Positions 57,801 to 63,434 of a stretch of DNA of 64,000 nt are shown piece after piece; position 1 is the stretch's first letter, and each line of letters begins with the position of its first letter. This DNA comes from Pseudomonas sp. BCA17 (lineage in GTDB: Bacteria > Pseudomonadota > Gammaproteobacteria > Pseudomonadales > Pseudomonadaceae). The notes under the pieces were generated by a model. That model was given only the letters and a program-made list of their open reading frames with translations. It did not search any database and had not been told where the DNA came from. The DNA is taken from contig NZ_SGWI01000010.1 of assembly GCF_004519405.1 (NCBI RefSeq), forward strand, positions 124,001 through 188,000, given 5' to 3'. Made by a program: the position numbers and the translations under genes.

Positions 57801-60800
57801 CGGCAGATGGGGTTTCTCAGCGAACAGATGCACACCCGTTCTTTCCAGCCTGGCGCTGATGGTTATGTGCGCTCCGAAGGGGTGGGCGTGCTGTTGCTCA
57901 AGTCTTTGGCCGATGCCCTGCGCGACGGTGACCGGATTCATTTGAAGATCAAGGGCAGCGGTGTCGGGCATGGCGGTCGAGGGATTTCACTGACCGCCCC
58001 CGATCACGAGAGCATGCAGGCGGCGATGGTGGCCGCTTACCGCAGCGCCGGGGTTGCGCCGCACACTGTCAGTTACCTGGAAGCCCATGGCACGGGTTCG
58101 GCGATGGGCGATGCCATCGAAATCGGCGCGATTCAGGCCGCGCGCACGCAATTGAATGGCGATGACAAACCCGGCGCTGCGTGGAGCCTCAGCACCTTGA
58201 AGCCGCTGATCGGGCATTGTGAGTTGGCGTCCGGCATGGCGGCGTTGTTCAAGGTGATTGATGCGGTAAAACAGCAGCAACTGCCGGGCATACCTGGGTA
58301 TCAACAACTCAGCCCGGCGATCACGCTCGATCCGCAGCAACTGTCGCTCGCGTCCGGGAACCGGCCATGGCCGGCGGTGCAGGATGCCGACGGCAACGAG
58401 CTGCCACGTCGGGCGAGCATCAACAGTTATGGTTTTGGCGGCGTCAATGCCCATCTGGTGGTGGAGGAATTTGTTGATCATCTGCGTGTAACTGCAGCTG
58501 ATATCGGGCCGCAACTGATCCTGTTGTCGGCACACGATGCTGACAGGCTGACGGAGCAGGCTGCACGACTGAGCCGTGCCATTTGCCAACGCCCGGACCT
58601 GTGTCTGGCCGACATCGCCTATACGCTGCAAGTGGGCCGAACGGCGATGGCTTGCCGCTGGGCGCGTGTGGCGGACAGCATTGCGTCCCTGCAACTGCAA
58701 CTGGACGAGCTTGCCCGAGGCATGCGCGATGACATCGTGCTGGCCGATGAGCAGTCGGATGCAGATGCCGACGCAATCACTCAGGCACTGGCGGAGCGAG
58801 ACTTGCCCGCGCTGGCCGATTATTGGCGCCGGGGCGTGGAACCGGACTGGCGCAAAATGCCGCGTCTCGATGAACCACAGCGAATTGGATTGCCGGGCTA
58901 CGCCTTTGCGCAATCGCGGCACTGGCTGGCACCGCGGCGGGCTGAACCCCTGAGCCACCCAAGTGAGGGCGAAACGCCGTGCCAAAAAAATGTGCGCCAG
59001 ATCCTCGCCGAACTGCTGGGGTGTGAGCCGCAGGCACTGACGGGGTGCGAAACGCGCAGCCTGGCCAGCCTCGGCCTCAGCTCTCTGGGCGCCGTGGGCC
59101 TCAAGGCCAGGCTGGAACAGCAACTGCAACGGTCGGTATCGCTGTCACAGCTGAGCCCGTACTTGAGTCTCGGTGAAGTCGAAGCCAATCTGGCGGTGCA
59201 GGAACGGCAGCGCGACGATCAACTGGTGCCGGCGTTGCAGGTGGCGCCCGACGCCCGCCATCTGCCTTTTGCCCTCAATGATATCCAGCAATCGTTTTTG
59301 TCAGGTCGTACGCTGTTGGCCGAGGCTGAGCGGGTCGGCTGCCATATCTATCTGGAATTCGACTGGCCGGAGCTGGACGTCTACCGGCTGAATCAGGCGT
59401 GGAATCGGCTGATGATTCGCCACGATGCGCTACGGCTCAGGTTGCTGGCGGACGGTCGCCAGCAGGTCGGCGAACCGATGCCTTATCGTTTCAAGACCCG
59501 CGACTTGCGCCGCAGCGAACCCGCCGAACGCGAGCATTCGCTGGTAGCCCTTCGCGCATCGATGTCGCACAAGGTTTATCTGAGCGGCCAGGAAACGCTG
59601 TTTGAAATAGTCGTTTCGCTGCTGGATCACCAAGTCAACCGGGTTCACCTGAGCATTGACGAGTTGATTGTCGATGCCACTTCTTTGGAGGTGCTGTTGC
59701 AGCAATGGCTGATGATTTATCAGCAGTCTGCCACCGAGTTGCCGGATCAGGGCGTGTCGTTGCGTGATTATCAGCTGTCGCTGGAGGCTTTCAAACAGTC
59801 GCCACGCTACCAGCGTGATTTGCAGTACTGGGTCGACAAGCTGGCGCAGGCACCAACTGGCTTGTCCTTGCCCAAGGCATCGCGACCTGCTGGCCGCGAG
59901 CGTCGTCGATTGACCTCAACCCTTGAGCAGAGCTGCTGGCAGCGATTGAAAGCGCGGGGCGATGCTTTGCAGGTTTCAGGCACTGCACTGCTGTTGAGTC
60001 TGTTCGGGTTGATCCTGCAACAGGCCAATGCCGGCAAGGCCTTTTCGTTGATCTCGACCAGTTATGGCCGACTCCCGGTGCACCCGGACATTGATCGGCT
60101 GGTCGGGCCGCTGATCTCCACGCAGTTCTTTGTCTTTGCCGGCGCGGCGGAACAAACCCTGGCCGAACTGGCGCAACAGGTGCAGCGCCAGTTGCTGGCG
60201 GACCTTGATCACGCCAGCGTCAGTGGCATCTCTGCACTTCGCGAAGTCCGTCAGCGTGGCGACAAATCGAGGCTGTTCAACGGTGGCGAGGTGGTCTTCA
60301 CCTCGATGCTCAACAACCCGGTAATCGACGGCGCGCCGAGCTTTGGCGACGCCCAACACTACTGCGTCACTCAGACGCCACAGATCAACCTCGATCACCA
60401 ATTGCGCGAGCGTGGCGGGGCGTTGAGTTTCAGCTGGGACGTCGCCATCGACTGCTATCCCGTCGGCATGATCGATCAGCTGTTTGGCGACTATTGCCAG
60501 TTGCTGGTCACGTTGGCGAACGGTGATAACGACTGGTCGGCGCTCAAAACATCAACGCTGGTTCATGCGGCGCCTTTTGAGCTGGCGCCCGATGCGCCGC
60601 CAAAGACACCTTTTGCATTGACTGATCAGCAGCAGGCCTACGCTTTCAACCGTTCTTTGCACCGGGGGCAGGGTAGTTCACATCTCTATATGGCCGTTGC
60701 TATCGAAGCGCTGGATATTGCTCGACTGGAAAAAGCCTGGCAGCAGTTAGTGGCGCACCATCCGATGCTGCGGACGCGGATTCTGCCCAGTGGCACCCAG

Positions 60801-61850
60801 CAGATGATGGAAGCACCGCTATTGATGAAACTCGAAACAGTCGAGAAGAATATCAGTGGATCGCGGATCGTCGAAGAGATGCTTGGCCGGGTGACGGCGC
60901 TGGGAGAGTGGCCTTACGCTGAACTGCGGGTCAGTACACTGGATGAACAACGCAGCCTGGTGCATCTGGCGGTGGACCTGCTGCTCGTCGACCTTCCCAG
61001 TCGAGATCTGTTGATCCATCAACTACTGAATCTCTACCACGGTCTACCGCAGACGCCGTTGGTCATCAATTTTGGTAGTTATATGGAGGCTCTCGGACAG
61101 TACAACCGCACACCTGCGGCACAAAACGCAGCTCTTTACTGGCAGGAAAAATTCCGACTGCTGCCCCAAGGGCCGCAGGTGAATGACGAAATGGATATCA
61201 ATGGCCTGTACCTGGAATATGAGCACTACCTTGATTGTTGGCCAGCGCTGCGTGATCGTATCGCACGAACGGGAATCTCTGCCGACGCGGTACTGATTTC
61301 TGCCTATGCCTGGAGCATTACGAAACATTGCGCCCAGCCGGCCTTTACTCTGGTGGCCCCTGGTTGGAAGAGGCCTGCAGTACACCCGCAGATCGACGCG
61401 CTGGTCGGCGACTTCACTACGTTGAGCTGGATCGATTTCAACAATGAACCTATGACTTTTATAGAGCAGGCCCGGCGTTGCGAACGGATCTTCACCGAGG
61501 ATCAACAGCACAGCATGACCAATGGCCTGCAAGCACTTCGTAAGGTGGCGACGGATAAACAACGACCACGCAAACTTGATTTCCCTGTGGTGTTTACCCG
61601 ACTCAACCCACAAGGTCCACTGGACCTGCCCGAGGGAGTAACACTCGTTAAAAGTGCGAGTCGCACTCACGGTGTGGCGCTGGACAATCTGAGTATCGAG
61701 CAGGCAGAAGGTTTGTTGATCCACTGGGATCTCGCGGCTAACCGCCTGACTTCGACGCTGGTTGACGCAATGTTTGCCGACTACTGTCGCTTGCTAGAGG
61801 GTTTGGCTGCCGACGAAGGAACATGGGATCAGGAGAATAAAACATACTAA
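54891..61850 (+). CDS. rzxA: Loading PKS/NRPS RzxA (pseudo-MT-GNAT-ACP / KS-ACP / Cy-Cy)
   Basis: This protein has 2319 residues from ATG 54891. In-frame alternatives are GTG 54861, which overlaps the rzxG stop, and ATG 54903; none has a strong Shine-Dalgarno. Residues 1-460 resemble the degenerate methyltransferase adaptor of GNAT loading modules (a vestigial SAM motif, VELGSHPG, near 280). The GNAT domain spans about 466-663 (acyl-CoA loop QYSGYG). Next come ACP (Ser715), KS (Cys931; HGTGS and IGH present), a second ACP whose motif is GLSSL (Ser1398), and two heterocyclization domains: Cy1 with D1590-x4-D1595-x2-S1598 and Cy2 with D2029-x4-D2034-x2-S2037. The gene stops directly after Cy2, with no adenylation or PCP domain, so the amino acid (Ser for an oxazole, by analogy) must be supplied by the next protein, presumably RzxB. 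It is the first enzyme of the pathway but the last gene of the cluster. Confidence 0.9.
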   Translation: MEKTMNATLTDQLFFIASVLSLESRQLISGRGINQSFGFERFAAAASINPGPLRVAFDGLKAFGWLNPSNGDEYFFTGRASAIDTLPTQMAELFSWLAPQRLPDAQDIPHLWRWLELSALDWNLHCPAFIRGLNELLSLVLLRRLQLNGAINTDTGQVDTRCIDDGQTGHEQTRLLSDFLRTQQWIRREERHLVFNPERRALLSERLSEPFLAYYASLPTTLDGLLFGKGEQWADVLQWLKGAGEQHVWSGDRPALEQLLDKVFDAQPLSTQPDWIVELGSHPGVSLSELGQWVRHHTARGQVLDSKPLQLLVLDAAVSDPAALRQRIRDAGVGADQRVLWLGIGQQNLQPPGTAPQQSALQAPQRYYLRPDGLAAEGASVLGSLQTSAKALAALIGEQPIVLSESHWRPDGPKVDHFACHYPVEAAHYLMALAGAGLFADPGMLHRLPLDGIDCAATSGCYRAREYRVRHVTLADMPALLTLEQACWPEGGRVDQHILRRRLGQDPAGQLALEFKGEVVGVIYSQRITRIEALFGVNFATVDQLFHGNGSTVQIQSLNILPAHQYSGYGDQLLEFMLQYCTLLNGVDTVVGVTRCKDYPKYRDIAQADYIHSRDERGVLLDPVLRFHELHGARIERLVPGYRPADADNAGYGVLVRYDLARRQRQEIQLTTAMVEQPAISIDDAVRQGVNRCLGQAQDSRVSSRHSLMELGLDSADLLALSEQLGMTFGLALEPSFFFRYNSIEKIVAALQERLGRQMPPPKEIQAARPPSTPVKEEDDFAVIGISGCFPGGELEGFWTAVRHGASLIREVPKERATAGPAGGYIDGIEYFDHQFFGISAAEAALMDPQQRLLLQHAWWALDDAAIPAAAFACRQTGVFVAAAPSEYRDIVEVPRDSPFLLTSSSPCMYANRISWFLDLRGPSEYCNTACSSVLVALHRAMQAIRAGECQQALIGAVNLLLSPAETAGYRQMGFLSEQMHTRSFQPGADGYVRSEGVGVLLLKSLADALRDGDRIHLKIKGSGVGHGGRGISLTAPDHESMQAAMVAAYRSAGVAPHTVSYLEAHGTGSAMGDAIEIGAIQAARTQLNGDDKPGAAWSLSTLKPLIGHCELASGMAALFKVIDAVKQQQLPGIPGYQQLSPAITLDPQQLSLASGNRPWPAVQDADGNELPRRASINSYGFGGVNAHLVVEEFVDHLRVTAADIGPQLILLSAHDADRLTEQAARLSRAICQRPDLCLADIAYTLQVGRTAMACRWARVADSIASLQLQLDELARGMRDDIVLADEQSDADADAITQALAERDLPALADYWRRGVEPDWRKMPRLDEPQRIGLPGYAFAQSRHWLAPRRAEPLSHPSEGETPCQKNVRQILAELLGCEPQALTGCETRSLASLGLSSLGAVGLKARLEQQLQRSVSLSQLSPYLSLGEVEANLAVQERQRDDQLVPALQVAPDARHLPFALNDIQQSFLSGRTLLAEAERVGCHIYLEFDWPELDVYRLNQAWNRLMIRHDALRLRLLADGRQQVGEPMPYRFKTRDLRRSEPAEREHSLVALRASMSHKVYLSGQETLFEIVVSLLDHQVNRVHLSIDELIVDATSLEVLLQQWLMIYQQSATELPDQGVSLRDYQLSLEAFKQSPRYQRDLQYWVDKLAQAPTGLSLPKASRPAGRERRRLTSTLEQSCWQRLKARGDALQVSGTALLLSLFGLILQQANAGKAFSLISTSYGRLPVHPDIDRLVGPLISTQFFVFAGAAEQTLAELAQQVQRQLLADLDHASVSGISALREVRQRGDKSRLFNGGEVVFTSMLNNPVIDGAPSFGDAQHYCVTQTPQINLDHQLRERGGALSFSWDVAIDCYPVGMIDQLFGDYCQLLVTLANGDNDWSALKTSTLVHAAPFELAPDAPPKTPFALTDQQQAYAFNRSLHRGQGSSHLYMAVAIEALDIARLEKAWQQLVAHHPMLRTRILPSGTQQMMEAPLLMKLETVEKNISGSRIVEEMLGRVTALGEWPYAELRVSTLDEQRSLVHLAVDLLLVDLPSRDLLIHQLLNLYHGLPQTPLVINFGSYMEALGQYNRTPAAQNAALYWQEKFRLLPQGPQVNDEMDINGLYLEYEHYLDCWPALRDRIARTGISADAVLISAYAWSITKHCAQPAFTLVAPGWKRPAVHPQIDALVGDFTTLSWIDFNNEPMTFIEQARRCERIFTEDQQHSMTNGLQALRKVATDKQRPRKLDFPVVFTRLNPQGPLDLPEGVTLVKSASRTHGVALDNLSIEQAEGLLIHWDLAANRLTSTLVDAMFADYCRLLEGLAADEGTWDQENKTY

Positions 61851-61935
61851 GTGCTTGTACGGATCTTTCTTATAGAGGTATTTCTGGAAGGGAGTAGCTG
61901 AAATAGGGTTCCCGGCACTACCTGGTAAATCAGGC

Positions 61936-61966
61936 AAACCGGGCGTCCATTCAGGGCGACCGGTTT
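61936..61966. repeat. Inverted repeat downstream of rzxA (weak terminator candidate)
   Basis: AAACCGG (61936-61942) and CCGGTTT (61960-61966) form a perfect 7-bp stem around a 17-base loop that is itself partly self-complementary. It lies 86 bases after the rzxA stop and at the 3' end of the minus-strand Rhs fragment. There is no U-tract on either side, so a factor-independent terminator is only a possibility. The rest of 61851-61964 shows nothing I recognise. Confidence 0.3.
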
Positions 61967-62108
61967 AAGTCTCGATCTTCACGTACTCGATGGCTTCCTG
62001 ATAACGGGTGGTGCGGCCATCGAAACCGGTCTCATCCAGCAGGTGCCCGACCGGGTGGTAGTAGAAGTCCGTACGTCGCTCGTTTTCGTTTTCCAAGGCC
62101 CGATCAAT
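61965..62108 (-). pseudogene. Rhs/YD-repeat protein fragment
   Basis: The minus strand reads open from about 62108 to a TAA at 61965. It encodes about 47 residues with a clear Rhs/YD-repeat signature: TDFYYHPVGHLLDETGFDGR closely follows the family pattern of Tyr-Asp/Leu-Gly-Arg-Leu followed by a GFDGRTTRY segment. The frame is closed upstream by TGA (62109-62111), and no Rhs core or start codon is seen. It is therefore a remnant of a larger gene, probably the end of one after deletion. Rhs genes are toxin-delivery proteins and often sit in variable accessory regions. Confidence 0.6.
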
Positions 62109-62193
62109 TCAACGGCGGACTGGCGCCAGCTCGGGCCGAAGAAAAATTTAACGTCGTGTCTGGGATTAGTTGATCACTACATTTGGCTCTGTG

Positions 62194-62225
62194 CGTACTG
62201 TACGGAGTAGAGTGAGAACCTCACT
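62194..62225. promoter_or_regulatory. Two perfect inverted repeats upstream of the DUF3224 gene (possible operators)
   Basis: CGTAC-T-GTACG occupies 62194-62204 and AGTGAG-AAC-CTCACT occupies 62211-62225. Both are perfect and lie within 55 bases of the ATG at 62249, where a regulator site would be expected. TTGGCT at 62183-62188 is a possible -35, but there is no convincing -10. No regulator gene is nearby to pair with them. Confidence 0.3.
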
Positions 62226-62248
62226 CATTTGGATAGAGGCGGATGTGA

Positions 62249-62656
62249 ATGGAAGCGTTAGCCACTTTTTCTACTAAGAATTTCAAACCAACAGGCCTGA
62301 GCCCAACCCCCGAGATTACTACCTTCTTGCCAGTGTCTATCAGCACCATGGAGAAATGCTACTCGGGTGCTATCGACGGTGTTTCCTCAACAGTTTTTAC
62401 TGCGGCGTTCGACCAGACGACCAGGACGGGCAGTTACATCGCAATTGAGAGCTTCAAAGGTGCGGTGAATGGAAAAGAAGGCGCCTTCAATTTCATCCAC
62501 TCTGCCTCCACAACCGGCACTGATCGGGCAGATGAATTTTTCTGCATAGTCGGAGGCAGTGGTACAGGTGATTTGAGAGGGATATCGGGATCAGGAGGGA
62601 TCAAAATCGACACCGATGGCACGCACCATATTTGGTTGAATTACCAACTCGAATAG
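62249..62656 (+). CDS. DUF3224 domain-containing protein
   Basis: This is a 135-residue small protein with a plausible AGAGG ribosome binding site 9 bases before the ATG. The C-terminal half fits the DUF3224 family (small beta-barrel proteins related to the allene-oxide-cyclase barrel): FKGAVNGKEGAFNFIHSAS, then a VGGSGTGDLRGISG loop, then a Gly-rich strand and a final HHIWLNYQLE strand. The length is that of a complete single-domain member, and no signal peptide is visible. The family has no established biochemical role that I can name. It sits alone between the Rhs fragment and the tRNA-Gly attachment site and is unlikely to belong to rhizoxin synthesis. Confidence 0.8.
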   Translation: MEALATFSTKNFKPTGLSPTPEITTFLPVSISTMEKCYSGAIDGVSSTVFTAAFDQTTRTGSYIAIESFKGAVNGKEGAFNFIHSASTTGTDRADEFFCIVGGSGTGDLRGISGSGGIKIDTDGTHHIWLNYQLE

Positions 62657-62933
62657 GTCAGAAATAGTTTTGAGGTAATGCCGCTGAGGACACCATTGCC
62701 CTGGATCGAGGTGGCATTTAAAAAACAGAGGCCTCGATCTGGAGCGGCCCTCCACAACAGCGGCTTTATGGTTGCTTCTCCGAGTAGCTGTAGAGAGCAC
62801 TCGGTAGCACGGCTTGGATTGGAGTTATTTTTTCTGTTCTTGATCTACCCTTCGAGCAAGTCCAGAATTGAGTCCTTTCCTGCTTCGGCAAGAAAATAAA
62901 CCCCTTAGATTTCAATGGGTCGGACGCCAGATG
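62657..62933. other. Non-coding stretch between DUF3224 gene and attachment site
   Basis: I find no convincing gene here. A 73-codon open frame (62678-62899) has no ribosome binding site or recognisable motif. The stretch contains one copy of the AAGTCCAG repeat (62858) and an AT-rich segment just left of the tRNA-Gly fragment, as is usual at the ends of integrated elements. Confidence 0.5.
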
Positions 62934-62954
62934 CGAGTCTCGTTTCCCGCTCCA
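62934..62954 (+). mobile_element. Attachment-site core: 3' end of tRNA-Gly(GCC)
   Basis: These 21 bases, from CGAGTCTC through CCGCTCCA, match the T-arm 3' half, acceptor strand and CCA-side end of the pseudomonad tRNA-Gly(GCC) as I remember it. Upstream the match breaks off at once, so there is no D-arm, anticodon or 5' acceptor and this is not a functional tRNA. A displaced tRNA 3' end is the usual footprint of tyrosine-recombinase integration. It is followed within 70 bases by a terminator and then by an integrase fragment. The intact tRNA-Gly copy should lie at the other end of the island. Confidence 0.7.
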
Positions 62955-63000
62955 AATATAGCGCTACAGAGTTCCATTGAATTCTGTAAGTGATTGAAAT

Positions 63001-63022
63001 AAGGACCTTCGGGTCCTTTTTT
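63001..63022 (+). terminator. Rho-independent terminator with UUCG tetraloop
   Basis: AAGGACC (63001-63007), a TTCG loop and GGTCCTT (63012-63018) form a 7-bp stem followed by a T-run to 63022. It lies 46 bases after the tRNA-Gly fragment in the same orientation, so it may be the original tRNA terminator left in place after integration. Confidence 0.85.
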
Positions 63023-63171
63023 CGTTTCGGCGTAATCATTTAATCCAGCATTATCCGATGCGTTGAAGTCCAGGATTAAGTCCAGAATCCTGACGGGTAC
63101 TGAATCGGTTTGTTGCTGGAGCAATGTGCGTAGCGAGATGAGCATCTGTCGCCCGGTAGCTACCCCCAAAT

Positions 63172-63395
63172 TGGGTTTAAAAAAGGCCGTGCCAGTCGTG
63201 ACGAGGCACGTGCTTTGGTTGCCCGGGGCATCAAACCCCTATGATCATCGCAAACAACAGCGGCTTGCTGTTCGTTTTGCGACGGAGCATACCTTCGAGG
63301 CCGTGTTCAATCAGTGGGTGGAGTTCCGCAGGCTGAGTCTGAAGGACGGGCGTCAAAGCATTTTGAGCGCACCCCACACAAACATAAGGCGATAA
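63172..63395 (+). pseudogene. Phage/P4-type integrase fragment, frameshifted and truncated
   Basis: Two overlapping reading frames together give a continuous tyrosine-recombinase N-terminal segment. The first frame (63173-63238) encodes a RDEARALVARGIKP segment. After one extra C in a CCCC run (63236-63239) the second frame (63240-63395) continues with YDHRKQQRLAVRF and then FEAVFNQWVEFRRLSLKDGR, which is the end of the DUF4102-like arm-binding domain and the start of the SAM-like core-binding domain. Similarity ends near 63360 and a stop follows at 63393. The catalytic domain (R..HxxR..Y) is missing. It is a decayed remnant whose position next to the tRNA-Gly fragment fits an integration module. 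Confidence 0.65.
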
Positions 63396-63434
63396 ATGCG
63401 CCTTCGATTGAACACTCGCGTTTCGCGCGCATAG

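Larger units (their letters stand above)
62858..63090 (+). repeat. Three AAGTCCAG direct repeats flanking the tRNA-Gly fragment
   Basis: An 18-base unit at 62858-62875 (starting AAGTCCAGAATT) recurs at 63066-63083 with 16 of 18 bases identical; a third partial copy, AAGTCCAGAATCC, starts at 63078. The copies are all in the same orientation, one to the left and two to the right of the tRNA-Gly 3' end. This spacing suggests arm-type integrase or excisionase binding sites around a core attachment site. Confidence 0.45.

Noticed and set aside
1..61850. Enoyl reductase, beta-branching (HMGS) cassette, regulator or export genes within the cluster
   Set aside because: I looked for these because they accompany many trans-AT clusters, but none is encoded in the window.
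62678..62899. 73-codon ORF after the DUF3224 gene
   Set aside because: No ribosome binding site, no known motif, and it runs into the integration-site repeat.
62900..62960. Functional tRNA gene
   Set aside because: Only the 3' end of a tRNA-Gly is present; D-arm, anticodon arm and 5' acceptor strand are absent.
62912..63169. 85-codon minus-strand ORF across the tRNA-Gly fragment
   Set aside because: It overlaps the att core, the terminator and the repeats and has no recognisable protein features.
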